Shown piece by piece: positions 54,027-62,786 of a stretch of DNA of 64,000 nt (positions are counted from its first letter, which is position 1; every line of letters begins with the position of its first letter). The stretch is from assembly GCA_020404895.1 (NCBI GenBank), contig JADBWK010000090.1:1-64000 (forward strand). The letters are read 5' to 3'. The notes beneath the pieces were generated by a model. That model ran no database searches, was not told the DNA's origin, and saw only the letters and a program-made list of their open reading frames with translations. A program made the translations under genes and the position numbers. Origin of the DNA: Pseudanabaena sp. M085S1SP2A07QC (GTDB lineage Bacteria > Cyanobacteriota > Cyanobacteriia > Pseudanabaenales > Pseudanabaenaceae).

Positions 54027-54059
54027 AAAGCTCAAAAGGGCGTAGCCCTTTTGAGCTTT
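54027..54059. repeat. Hairpin before the secreted SH3-like gene stop
   Basis: 15-bp stem AAAGCTCAAAAGGGC with loop GTA, just downstream of the minus-strand gene ending at 54075. Possible terminator. Confidence 0.6.
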
Positions 54060-54074
54060 GGTATTACTCGGAAA

Positions 54075-54677
54075 CTACGGTGTGTGCCCCAATGACAACC
54101 ATTTTAGATGTTTGGGCTGGCAATAAAGTGGCTGCTCTTTGCAATATGTCTGAGTGTCATAAGCCATCAGGGAATCAGGATTGATTGGGGCAATGTACTT
54201 CAAGTTAGCTCTGACGTAGCATTCACCTAGTTGCTCAAAACTAGCGGGCTTAGCTGGGTAAGCTAACTCATTCTGTGAACCCTTTACCCTTAGCCAAGGA
54301 GAGCCATCACTATCTATAATAATCGCGTCACTAGCAGGCTCAGGAGGTTCAGCTCTACTCAGATTTGGGTTTCCCTTAAAAACTGCCGTAACGATCGCAC
54401 CTCTTAAAATTCGAGATCTAATCTGTCCATTCGGCGTGTATCGACAATTTAAATCATAGTTTTCTGCACCAGATCCCATCGGCTGCACGACTAGCCATTT
54501 GCTAATGGTATAGAAACCGCGATTACCTCGTTGAAAGGCGGATCTAAAGTCTCCACTACTATCAGGATTAGGCACTTCAGCAACTTGCGCGATCGTTGGA
54601 TGAGGACTCAACATTACAAAACTGATTGAGCTTGCGGTTATTAATTGGAGAAATAGGTTACGCAAATTTAACCTCAT
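54075..54677 (-). CDS. Secreted SH3-like domain protein
   Basis: 200 residues with a signal peptide (LFLQLITASSISFVMLSPHPTIA). The central region (NYDLNCRYTPNGQIRSRILRGAIVTAVFKG ... GSPWLRVKG) has the pattern of a bacterial SH3 (SH3b) domain: a Leu/Cys-Arg start, G-x-h, and a W-L-R-V end. Several Cys (LNCRY, GECYV, YCKEQPLYC) may form disulfides. It lies 20 bp after the kinase-GUN4 gene on the same strand and is probably co-transcribed. Confidence 0.7.
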   Translation of the reverse strand: MRLNLRNLFLQLITASSISFVMLSPHPTIAQVAEVPNPDSSGDFRSAFQRGNRGFYTISKWLVVQPMGSGAENYDLNCRYTPNGQIRSRILRGAIVTAVFKGNPNLSRAEPPEPASDAIIIDSDGSPWLRVKGSQNELAYPAKPASFEQLGECYVRANLKYIAPINPDSLMAYDTQTYCKEQPLYCQPKHLKWLSLGHTP

Positions 54678-54697
54678 ATTTTTATCCTTTTAAAAAA

Positions 54698-56230
54698 CTA
54701 AGATGAACAACGATATAAAGTAGCCATGCGTTCAAGATTTTTGCTGGTATCGCGTAGCAAAAATGGCAAGTGCCCAACAGGTGGAGATTTGAAATTGGGC
54801 TGACGACCTTCGAGATATTCCCATCGTGAAGTTTTGCGATCATAGGTAGTATCGATCGCTAGTTCACCAGATGCACTGAACCAACCAATATTTTCGTATG
54901 TTTTACGAATATCTTTAGCAAAATCTTCATAAATCTTTTTCTGAGCAGTTAATCCTTGCTTGCCGTTACTTGCCTGTGTCCATAACTGATCGATTAGAAC
55001 CAAATCCGCGCAAGTAATTTTATTAAACTCATCGGGGTGAAATGTTCCGTCACGCTCAGACTGACTGCCTGAAGCTTTGAGAAGTAATAAATAGGTTTCT
55101 TGATCTGCTGCTTTCCAGTTTTTTTCTTTGAGATAGATACCTAATTGCCCATAGTTAGCCTTGCGATCTGATATAGGTACGTCTGAAGGCTGAACTAAAG
55201 GAGAGGGTGAAGTCTCAGTCGTGGAGACAGAAAGACTGGGGGTAGGACTAAGGCTGTTAATTGGCAGGTTATTGCTTTTGAGAGGGTTCCATCCTTTACT
55301 AAATAGATAAATTCCACCAGTTAAAGCTAACAAAGCGATCGCAGATGGCAATAATAGAGAACTTGACTTAACCTCTCGATCATCAGTAATTCGAGGAGAA
55401 GCTGTACTTAATTTTGATAGTTTCGCGATGTCTTTTAGAACTTCATCAACAGTCTGATAGCGATCGCGTGGATTGCAGCGTGTCATCCTGTCTAAAACAG
55501 TAGCAAATTCTCGGCTAACTTTGGCATAGCTGCGCCAAGTAATCTCGTTATCGCGATCTCTCGGAAACTGGCTAGGGTGCTTACCTGTAAGAGCTTGCAG
55601 AGCCAACATTCCCAAAGAATAGATATCACTACTTGATACAGATTGACCGCGCTCTTGTTCGTATGACATATATCCAGGCGTACCAATTGGCAATGTCACC
55701 TTGGCTTTATGATGGGCGCTAGCGACTTCCATTTGGACTTGCTTGACAGTGCCAAAATCAATCAACACCAGTTTGCCATCGCTATGGCGACGAATTAAGT
55801 TACTCGGTTTGATATCGCGATGAATGACATTGTATTTATGAACAAATTGCAGGATTTCTAATACTTCTTTGACAATTTGGGCAACTCTGGCTTCTGCCAT
55901 TTGGCTGCCAGGAGACATTTCCTTACTGAGTGGATGTCCCGCGATAAATTCTTGAACGAGATAGAATTCTTTATTCTCTTGGAAATATGCGTAAAGTTGA
56001 GGGATCAGATCATGTTTTCCTAATTCTTGTAATGTTTCGGCTTCGGTTTTAAATAGTTCCAGAGCCTTCTGGGTAAAAACAGGATCATCAATCGTGGGAT
56101 TAAGATGTTTGACTACGCATTGAGGATTTTTGGGCAAGCGTGTATCTTCAGCAAGATAAGTTTGCGAAAAACCTCCCTCAGCTAATTCTCTGATAATACG
56201 ATAGCGTCGATCAAGTAGCTTGCCTAACAT
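54698..56230 (-). CDS. Serine/threonine protein kinase with C-terminal GUN4-like domain
   Basis: Kinase domain residues 10-275: ELAEGGFSQTYLAED, VVKHL, VIHRDIKPSNLI, LIDFGTVKQ, GTPGYMSYEQERG. One transmembrane helix (about 302-322, LLLPSAIALLALTGGIYLF), a Ser/Thr/Pro linker, then a GUN4-like domain (YLKEKNWKAADQETYLLLLKA, CADLVLIDQLWTQASNGKQGLTAQKKIYED, PVGHLPFLLRD). GUN4 binds porphyrins and activates Mg chelatase; here it would face outside the cytoplasm. Start set at the ATG at 56230 (MLGKLLDRRYRII); the track start is inside an upstream palindrome. Confidence 0.9.
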   Translation of the reverse strand: MLGKLLDRRYRIIRELAEGGFSQTYLAEDTRLPKNPQCVVKHLNPTIDDPVFTQKALELFKTEAETLQELGKHDLIPQLYAYFQENKEFYLVQEFIAGHPLSKEMSPGSQMAEARVAQIVKEVLEILQFVHKYNVIHRDIKPSNLIRRHSDGKLVLIDFGTVKQVQMEVASAHHKAKVTLPIGTPGYMSYEQERGQSVSSSDIYSLGMLALQALTGKHPSQFPRDRDNEITWRSYAKVSREFATVLDRMTRCNPRDRYQTVDEVLKDIAKLSKLSTASPRITDDREVKSSSLLLPSAIALLALTGGIYLFSKGWNPLKSNNLPINSLSPTPSLSVSTTETSPSPLVQPSDVPISDRKANYGQLGIYLKEKNWKAADQETYLLLLKASGSQSERDGTFHPDEFNKITCADLVLIDQLWTQASNGKQGLTAQKKIYEDFAKDIRKTYENIGWFSASGELAIDTTYDRKTSRWEYLEGRQPNFKSPPVGHLPFLLRDTSKNLERMATLYRCSS

Positions 56231-56262
56231 ATTGGCATTATACAGTAATTTTCGATCAAACA

Positions 56263-56325
56263 AACCCACACAAAGATTATTGAAAGCATTGATTTGCAAC
56301 GCTTTCAATAATCTTTGTGTGGGTT
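56263..56325. repeat. 25-bp perfect inverted repeat in the kinase/ATPase divergent region
   Basis: AACCCACACAAAGATTATTG... with exact complement 56301-56325 and a 13-nt loop. It lies 33 bp upstream of the kinase start, in its leader. Confidence 0.85.
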
Positions 56326-56400
56326 GTTATAGTCTTAAGATTTCGCTAAAGCTTCTGGTGCTAGGTTTATATTTATAGTAATTTTCATTTTGCCGTAGGC

Positions 56401-56443
56401 AAAACAAAAACTCAAAATTTTACTGGGATTGAGTTTTTGTTTT
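56401..56443 (+). terminator. Terminator-like hairpin upstream of the P-type ATPase gene
   Basis: 15-bp perfect arms AAAACAAAAACTCAA / TTGAGTTTTTGTTTT about 60 bp before the ATPase start. It could be an attenuator in the leader or end an antisense transcript. Confidence 0.55.
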
Positions 56444-56504
56444 CAAATGAGTTATGTACTCATTTCAAAACCGCTATTCGAGGAATTAATAGGAGTAGAC
56501 CAGC

Positions 56505-59450
56505 ATGGCATCACTTCACCAGCCACTATGGGCATTGTCCTTTGAAGAAGTCTACGCATCTCTTGGCACTGCTGCTGATGGATTATCGCAAATAGAAGCG
56601 CAATCGCGATTAGAGAAATTTGGCGCAAATGAATTGCCTGAACCTGCTCATCGTCCTTTGTGGCTGCGGTTTGCTGATCAATTAACACATTTTATGGCTC
56701 TGCTACTTTGGATCGCAGGAATTCTTGCCTTTATTTCCCGTACTCCTGAACTCGGTTGGGCAGTATGGTCAGTGATCTGGATTAATGCCATCTTTAGCTT
56801 TTGGCAAGAGTTTCAAGCGGAGAAAGCACTATCAGCTCTCAAAAAAGTTTTGCCGATGCAGGTGAAAGTTTATCGAGACAGTGAACTAAAGCAAATTCCC
56901 TCTAGGGAACTGGTACGTGGCGATGTCATGCAATTGGAAGAAGGCGATCGCATTTCCGCAGATGCGCGGTTGATATCAGCAGAAAGCTTGTATCTAGATG
57001 TATCTGTAATGACGGGAGAATCTTTACCCGTAGCACGAAGTCCTTATCCAGTGAGGTTGCGCGAGACAGTGTCAGTGCGTGGTGGTAAAACGATGCTACG
57101 TCAAGGCGAACAGCCGATGCAGGAAAAAGTGAATCCATCAGAAATAGCCAACCTTGTGTTGGCAGGCTCAACGGTAGCGGCAGGACGAGCAGTGGCAGTT
57201 GTCTATGCAACGGGTGCTGAGACTGAGTTTGGACAGGTCGCCCATTTAACTACAGAGGTAAAGCGTGAGCCCAGTACGTTAGAAATTCAAGTTTCGCGAA
57301 TTGTGCGGATCATTACCGCGATCGCAGTCAGTATGGGAGTGCTTGTCTTTTTGCTGGCTTACTTTCTGGTAGGTATAGAAGTAAAAGAAAGTTTTATTTT
57401 TGCGATCGGGATCATTGTTGCATTAGTACCAGAGGGATTATTACCAACCGTAACGTTGTCTTTAGCGATCGGTGTACGGCGAATGGCAAGGAAAAATGCT
57501 CTAGTGAGAAGGCTTTCGGCTGTAGAGTCTCTGAGCGCTACCACGGTTATTTGTACCGATAAGACTGGCACATTAACCAAAAATGAAATGACGGTGCGTT
57601 ATTTGTGGCTACCGACACAACCAGACCTAAAAGATAATTCCGAACCTAATGCTGAGACCAATGCTCAGCCGCCCAATAGATTAATTGAAGTTACTGGCGC
57701 AGGCTACGATCCCACCAGTGGCAAGGTCAATATGCCTTCGGATTCCGAAATTACGTGGAAAGCTCAAATTCTGCTAATTGGCTCGGCGCTCTGTTCTAAT
57801 GCGCGTTTAGTTCATCTTAATGCGCCTAGTCGTTGGCAAGAAATTGGCGATCCGACAGAAGCGGCTCTATTAGTAGCTGCGGCAAAAGCAGAACTAAATT
57901 TGGAGGATTTGCAAAAGAAGTTTCCACGGTTACGGGAAATTCCCTTTGATTCACGTCGTCTGATGATGACCGTCATTCTAAATTGGCAATTATCGGAATT
58001 ATGGACAGATGAACTTCCAAATCTTGCCTTCACTAAGGGCGCACCATTAGAAGTTCTTAAACATTGTCATTGGATTTTGCGTAATGGCGAGCATCAAGAA
58101 TTGACCCATGACTATTGGCAGGAAGTAGTTACGGCAAATGATGATTTAGCCAAGCAGGGATTTCGGGTGTTAGGACTGGCGGCGCGTCGTGGTGGTCAAG
58201 AACTGATCGATCTTAAAGCGCAGGAATTAGAGCAGAATCTGATTTTCATTGGTCTAGTTGCCATGTTCGATCCACCCCGTGACGAAGTACCAAAAGCGAT
58301 CGCTGAATGTCATCAAGCAGGAATTAAGGTGACGATGGTCACGGGTGACTATGGACTCACCGCCGAAGCAATCGCACGTCAAATTGGACTAGTTGGGGAT
58401 CGTGTACGGGTAGTCACAGGTGAAGGGATGGGGCATCTTTCCGACGCACAGCTAAGGCAAGTTGTGAAATATCGGCATGGACTAGTGTTTGCGCGGATGT
58501 CACCTGAACATAAATTGCGATTAGTGCAAGCTTATAAAAATATTGGTGAAATCGTGGCGGTAACTGGGGATGGGGTAAATGATGCCCCTGCCTTACGCGC
58601 TGCGAATATTGGTGTGGCGATGGGACAGAACGGTACGGATGTAGCGCGGGAAGCTGCTGATATTGTGCTAACTGATGATAACTTTGCCACGATTGTGGTA
58701 GCGATCGAGCAAGGGCGATCGGTTTATCAAAATATTCGCAAATTTATGACCTACATTTTGGCATCCAATGTTGCGGAACTAGTACCATTTCTCGCTATGG
58801 TGATCCTCAAAATCCCTCCTGCCCTAATTATCATGCAAATTCTAATTGTTGATTTAGGAACGGATATTTTACCTGCCCTAGCGTTAGGAACTGAACGTGC
58901 GGAATTAGGAACGATGCAGTTACCGCCCCGCTCAAAATCACAACCTCTTCTTGATCGGTCGCTGCTTCTACGTGCTTACTGCTTTCTAGGCTTAATCGAA
59001 GCAGTATTGGGAATGCTTGGTTTCTTTTGGGTGTGGCACAGCTATGGTTATGACTTCAAATCATTGCAAGCAATTGCGCCATCAATTCTTTCTCGTACAG
59101 CTAACCCAGAGATTACTTTCATTTATGCTCAAGCCACAACCATGACTTTAGCAATCATCGTCGCCTGTCAAGATGGAAATGTTTTCGCCTGCCGATCTGA
59201 ACAAACTTCCATCTTTCGATTAGGATTCTTTTCTAATCCTTTTATTTGGCTAGGAATTGCTACAGAATGGATATTAATTATCTCAATTATTGAAGTCTCG
59301 TCCCTAAGACAAATTTTCTCTACAGCCCCACTGACAACATGGCAATGGCTATTTTTGCTAGTCTGTCCACCAATCTTACTAGGTGCAGAAGAACTTCGCA
59401 AACGATTTCTGCGTAGTAGAAGACGGAAGCTTTCGTCGCGATCACTATGA
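56505..59450 (+). CDS. P2-type cation-transporting ATPase
   Basis: 981 residues with all P-type motifs: TGES (actuator), DKTGTLTKNEMT (phosphorylation), KGAPLEVLKHC (nucleotide binding), TGDGVNDAPAL. N-terminal cation ATPase domain (WALSFEEVYASLGTAADGLSQIEA). In M4, VPEGLLPTVTLSLA, and in M6, DLGTDILPALALGTE, resemble Na,K-ATPase-type pumps (PEGLLATVT; DLGTDxxPAxSL) more than the Ca pumps (PEGLPAVIT). Ion specificity is therefore likely Na or K rather than Ca, an inference. It is divergent from the kinase-GUN4 gene. Confidence 0.92.
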   Translation: MASLHQPLWALSFEEVYASLGTAADGLSQIEAQSRLEKFGANELPEPAHRPLWLRFADQLTHFMALLLWIAGILAFISRTPELGWAVWSVIWINAIFSFWQEFQAEKALSALKKVLPMQVKVYRDSELKQIPSRELVRGDVMQLEEGDRISADARLISAESLYLDVSVMTGESLPVARSPYPVRLRETVSVRGGKTMLRQGEQPMQEKVNPSEIANLVLAGSTVAAGRAVAVVYATGAETEFGQVAHLTTEVKREPSTLEIQVSRIVRIITAIAVSMGVLVFLLAYFLVGIEVKESFIFAIGIIVALVPEGLLPTVTLSLAIGVRRMARKNALVRRLSAVESLSATTVICTDKTGTLTKNEMTVRYLWLPTQPDLKDNSEPNAETNAQPPNRLIEVTGAGYDPTSGKVNMPSDSEITWKAQILLIGSALCSNARLVHLNAPSRWQEIGDPTEAALLVAAAKAELNLEDLQKKFPRLREIPFDSRRLMMTVILNWQLSELWTDELPNLAFTKGAPLEVLKHCHWILRNGEHQELTHDYWQEVVTANDDLAKQGFRVLGLAARRGGQELIDLKAQELEQNLIFIGLVAMFDPPRDEVPKAIAECHQAGIKVTMVTGDYGLTAEAIARQIGLVGDRVRVVTGEGMGHLSDAQLRQVVKYRHGLVFARMSPEHKLRLVQAYKNIGEIVAVTGDGVNDAPALRAANIGVAMGQNGTDVAREAADIVLTDDNFATIVVAIEQGRSVYQNIRKFMTYILASNVAELVPFLAMVILKIPPALIIMQILIVDLGTDILPALALGTERAELGTMQLPPRSKSQPLLDRSLLLRAYCFLGLIEAVLGMLGFFWVWHSYGYDFKSLQAIAPSILSRTANPEITFIYAQATTMTLAIIVACQDGNVFACRSEQTSIFRLGFFSNPFIWLGIATEWILIISIIEVSSLRQIFSTAPLTTWQWLFLLVCPPILLGAEELRKRFLRSRRRKLSSRSL

Positions 59451-59484
59451 TTATAGAGGCTTTCAAATAACCGCTGTGCTAAAA

Positions 59485-59534
59485 ACACAAAAAATGTAGG
59501 GGCAATTCATGAATTGCCCCTACATTTTTTGTGT
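59485..59534 (+). terminator. Terminator of the P-type ATPase gene
   Basis: 24-bp palindrome ACACAAAAAATGTAGGGGCA.. with complement; T6 in the right arm; 35 nt after the stop. Confidence 0.75.
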
Positions 59535-59633
59535 CATCCCCAACTATTCACTGGAAAGGGAGCAGTACTCATAATGTTACTTGGCATATGATTTTTTTAT
59601 GAGGTATTTAACCAATGAATATCGATTAATGCT

Positions 59634-59688
59634 GCAACCCTCAAATAGTGAGTAGAAGAAAAGCGCCTACTCACTATTTGAGGGTTGC
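59634..59688. repeat. Palindromic repeat upstream of the ArsC/Spx-like gene
   Basis: GCAACCCTCAAATAGTGAGTAG and exact complement around AAGAAAAGCGC. Confidence 0.75.
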
Positions 59689-59810
59689 GATAAATGCCAT
59701 ACAATAGCAGTAGGTAGTCAAAGCTGCCTTGTCGTGTTTTATCTGCCACTAAAGGAGTGGGCTTGCCTATTCCTGTATTTTTTTTAACAAGTCATAATCT
59801 GAGAAAATTT

Positions 59811-60161
59811 ATGTCTGTTCAAGTTTATGGCATACCCAATTGTGGAACCTGCAAAAAAGCGATCGCTTGGTTAGACAATCAAGGAATTACCTACGAATTT
59901 ATCAATACCAAAGACTATCCGCCATCTCGAACTGCGATCGCCGAATGGGTAAATGCATTAGGGGAAAGAGTAATGCGAAACACCTCTGGACAATCCTATC
60001 GATCGCTCGGCACTGAAAAAGATACATGGTCACATATCCAATGGATTGAAGCTTACGCCAAAGATTCAATGTTGCTAAAGCGACCTTTATTTGTCAAAGA
60101 TGGTAAAGCGATCGCGATCGGGTTTAGAAACCCTGAAGAGATCAAGCAAAAACTAGCCTAA
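59811..60161 (+). CDS. ArsC/Spx family thioredoxin-fold protein
   Basis: 116 residues from the ATG at 59811 (the track adds 18 codons). VYGIPNCGTCKKAIAWL shows the CxxCKK motif; KDYPPSRTAIAEWVNALG and RPLFVKDGKAIAIGFRNPEE are typical of the YffB/ArsC/Spx group. It may be a glutaredoxin-dependent reductase or a Spx-like regulator; without the arsenate-site Arg triad being clear, arsenate reduction is not assigned. Confidence 0.85.
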   Translation: MSVQVYGIPNCGTCKKAIAWLDNQGITYEFINTKDYPPSRTAIAEWVNALGERVMRNTSGQSYRSLGTEKDTWSHIQWIEAYAKDSMLLKRPLFVKDGKAIAIGFRNPEEIKQKLA

Positions 60162-60304
60162 ACATTAACCTAAAAGAGGGAGCGTTCTCAGTGCGCTCTC
60201 ATGCTCAAGAGTGATAGTAATTCTTGCGTCAGCTAACGTAATATTAGATTAATAGTTTAATAGGTATTAAATTATCTGTAAAAAATCAATATCGGTACAA
60301 AAAT

Positions 60305-60538
60305 ATGAGCCAAAGACTCAAGCGATGGGAATCCCCACGCAAAGAAGGGCGAAATGATAAAGGCAAGGGTGGATCTGCTCGCCAACGCCAAAAGAAAAAG
60401 CAAATGCAAATGCTTCGTAAGAAATTAAAAGCAGGAATTAATCCTAAACAAAAAAGAGATGGTGCAAGCGCCATCTCTTTTTTGTTTTTTGCCAACAGGT
60501 TAATGCGAAACCACAGGAATCTGTTGAGCAAAGTCTGA
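60305..60538 (+). CDS. Small, highly basic hypothetical protein
   Basis: First 50 residues are extremely rich in Lys, Arg and Gln (KGKGGSARQRQKKKQMQMLRKK), suggesting nucleic-acid or ribosome binding. The last 25 codons run through a strong terminator hairpin (60446-60490) and the antisense of the VOC gene, which is unusual for a real coding end. The ATG at 60305 is preceded by ATCGGTACAAAAAT without a clear SD. Confidence 0.5.
   Translation: MSQRLKRWESPRKEGRNDKGKGGSARQRQKKKQMQMLRKKLKAGINPKQKRDGASAISFLFFANRLMRNHRNLLSKV
60446..60490 (+). terminator. Strong terminator inside the 3' part of the basic ORF
   Basis: 17-bp perfect stem AAACAAAAAAGAGATGG / CCATCTCTTTTTTGTTT followed by TTT. Confidence 0.75.
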
Positions 60539-60961
60539 ATCTCCGACTTTGTTGAAATCAGTCTCACCAAAAATTGCATTTTCAAATTTGTAATGCTTGA
60601 ATTCTAAAATGTTGCCTGAATTATCAGCCAAGAAAAAGGTTCGATGCTCTAAAGGAGTGTCCACAAAGCGAATTTTTGGTTTTTGATAAAATTTAAGACG
60701 CTTATCATGGACTTTTTCTAACAGAGCCATCCAGTTATTTTCGGAATAAAAAACTAACCCGAAATGTCGCGGATAGATGCCACGTTGAGAATCAATATTC
60801 TCGTGATCAACATGCGCTACCAACTGGTGACCATACAAACTCATGATCAGCGAGTCGCTTGACTCGCGTCCCGCCAAACAACCCAAACCATCAATATAAA
60901 AAGCTTTGGTGCTTGGAATATCTTTTACTGGAAATGCGAGATGAAAGAGGATCTTGGTCAT
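60500..60961 (-). CDS. VOC (glyoxalase/dioxygenase superfamily) protein
   Basis: 153 residues with the beta-alpha-beta-beta-beta repeats of the VOC fold: FHLAFPVKDIPSTKAFYIDGLGC, HFGLVFYSENNWMALLEKV, RTFFLADNSGNILEFKHY. Potential metal ligands His (FHLAF), His (RHFG) and Glu (ILEFKHY) are present. It overlaps the end of purF by 4 bp (ATGA), so it is translated as part of the purF unit. Substrate unknown. Confidence 0.85.
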   Translation of the reverse strand: MTKILFHLAFPVKDIPSTKAFYIDGLGCLAGRESSDSLIMSLYGHQLVAHVDHENIDSQRGIYPRHFGLVFYSENNWMALLEKVHDKRLKFYQKPKIRFVDTPLEHRTFFLADNSGNILEFKHYKFENAIFGETDFNKVGDSDFAQQIPVVSH

Positions 60962-62487
60962 GTTGCCGTATTTTCTAGCATAAGTTTGGTGCGCTTGAGT
61001 TTATCAGGAACTTCAATCGGATATTTCCCAGTAAAACAAGCTGTGCAAAAATGCGTGGTATCAATTTGTGTCGCTTTTAACATTTCGTCATGACTGAGAT
61101 ACGCAAGCGTGTCAACCTCAATCTGTTTGGCGATCGCCTCGACAGAATTATGTGAAGCAATCAAATGATCTTGCGAGTCTGTATCAATACCATAAAAACA
61201 AGGGTGAGTAACGGGCGGCGAAGAAATACGCATATGTACCTCAATTGCACCAGCTTCACGCAATGCTCTTACTATTTTACGACTCGTCGTTCCCCTTACG
61301 ATCGAATCATCGATCACAATTACCCGTTTACCCTGCAAAACATCCTTGAGTGTATTGAGCTTCATGCGGATGCCTGACTCTCGCATCGCTTGGGTTGGCT
61401 GAATGAAAGTCCGCCCTACATAGCGATTTTTAATCAAAGCCTCACCATAAGGAATCCCTGACTCTCGTGAAAATCCGATTGCCGCAGGAATCCCTGAATC
61501 TGGGACACCAATTACAATATCGGCTTCCACAAAGCTTTCTCTAGCTAAAGCGCGACCGATTCGCAGTCTATAACTAAAGAGACTTTCATCATGCATGACA
61601 CTATCAGGTCTAGCAAAATAGATCATCTCAAATACACATAGCTTCGGTTTAGCCTCCACCCATTGTAAGGATTGAATCCCATTCTTGATCGTGATGATCA
61701 CCAGTTCCCCAGGAAGAACCTCACGCACATATTCAGCGCCAATAATATCTAAGCCACAGGTCTCAGACGACAAAACATAAGAACCATCTTCAGTTTTGCC
61801 AATTACCAAAGGACGCACACCATAAGCATCTCTTGCTCCTACGATCGCATTAGGCATCGCCATTACTAAACTAAAAGCTCCATGGCATCGACGCAGGGCC
61901 GTTATGATCGCCTCTTGCCAATCCTTACCTTCTTCTACTGCCTCACTAACGGCAAAAGCTATTCCTTCAGAATCAGTAGTTGATTCTAGTGCGTGCCCCT
62001 GAGCTAACAGTTCGCCGCGTAACTCTGTCGCGTTGACTAAATTGCCATTATGAGCAAGTGAGAAATCACCCAGTCTGGTATTAACAACAATCGGTTGAGC
62101 ATTGCAAACCTTGCTCGAACCTGTAGTCGAATAGCGATTATGACCAATCCCTAATGCTCCCTTCATTTCTGCGAGGATCGTTTCATTAAATACTTGAGCA
62201 ACTAATCCCATCGCCTTATGTGTATGGGTCGTACCATGCTCATCGTAGACGGTAATACCTGCTGATTCCTGACCACGATGTTGTAAGGCATAGAGTCCAA
62301 AATATACAAGTTTAGCAACATCTCCTTCTGCCGCTAATACCCCAAAAACGCCACAAGCTTCCTGTGGTTTGTCGGTCTCAATTTCATTGTCATCATTAAA
62401 ATCTAGATCTTCAAAATCTCTATGATTTATAAGGTTTTTAGGCATCTCATCAGCAAAAACAGAATGGTCAGAATGGTCTGGCAACAT
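60958..62487 (-). CDS. purF: Amidophosphoribosyltransferase
   Basis: Committed step of purine synthesis, PRPP plus glutamine to phosphoribosylamine. A propeptide-like N-terminus precedes the Ntn nucleophile in EACGVFGVLAAEG (Cys becomes residue 1 after cleavage). GIGHNRYSTTGSS, VGVRDAYGVRPL-like GARDAYGVRPLVIG, PRPP loop VIVIDDSIVRGTTSRKIV, and C-terminal Cys ligands (CFYGID, CTACFTGKYP) of a 4Fe-4S type enzyme. The ATG at 62487 is preferred; the track start at 62571 is a TTG. Confidence 0.95.
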   Translation of the reverse strand: MLPDHSDHSVFADEMPKNLINHRDFEDLDFNDDNEIETDKPQEACGVFGVLAAEGDVAKLVYFGLYALQHRGQESAGITVYDEHGTTHTHKAMGLVAQVFNETILAEMKGALGIGHNRYSTTGSSKVCNAQPIVVNTRLGDFSLAHNGNLVNATELRGELLAQGHALESTTDSEGIAFAVSEAVEEGKDWQEAIITALRRCHGAFSLVMAMPNAIVGARDAYGVRPLVIGKTEDGSYVLSSETCGLDIIGAEYVREVLPGELVIITIKNGIQSLQWVEAKPKLCVFEMIYFARPDSVMHDESLFSYRLRIGRALARESFVEADIVIGVPDSGIPAAIGFSRESGIPYGEALIKNRYVGRTFIQPTQAMRESGIRMKLNTLKDVLQGKRVIVIDDSIVRGTTSRKIVRALREAGAIEVHMRISSPPVTHPCFYGIDTDSQDHLIASHNSVEAIAKQIEVDTLAYLSHDEMLKATQIDTTHFCTACFTGKYPIEVPDKLKRTKLMLENTAT

Positions 62488-62581
62488 AGCAGTTATACGC
62501 AATACATTAGTTTGGGTAGAAGAGAAAAGCCCCTTCCTAAATCCTACCAGTGTTAAGCATTTCTTAACCAAAATTAATAAT

Positions 62582-62638
62582 TCAAACCCAAAAGATAGAG
62601 TGCGCCGCGAAGTGGCGCACTCTATCTTTTGGGTTTGA
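62582..62638. repeat. AAACCCAA-type palindromic repeat
   Basis: TTCAAACCCAAAAGATAGAGTGCGCC ... GGCGCACTCTATCTTTTGGGTTTGAA with a CGAAG loop; followed by TTTGTCC as in other copies. Confidence 0.8.
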
Positions 62639-62786
62639 ATTTGTCCTTCTGCCCTGTAAACTTAATTACAAGGTTATGTAGTAAGACATAGCCAAACTTA
62701 TATTTTGTTTTCTGGTTCTAAAGAAATTCTAGAACGTAACGAAGTCTTAATGTTTATAAAATTTAGGTAAATAGGTATTTCTACAC

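Larger units (their letters stand above)
53607..54074. other. Intergenic region dense in palindromic repeats
   Basis: 468 bp between nrdR and a secreted protein gene, almost entirely made of repeats: 53691-53741, 53749-53780, MITE copy B 53782-53889, 53901-53975 and 54027-54059. No gene seen. Confidence 0.7.
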
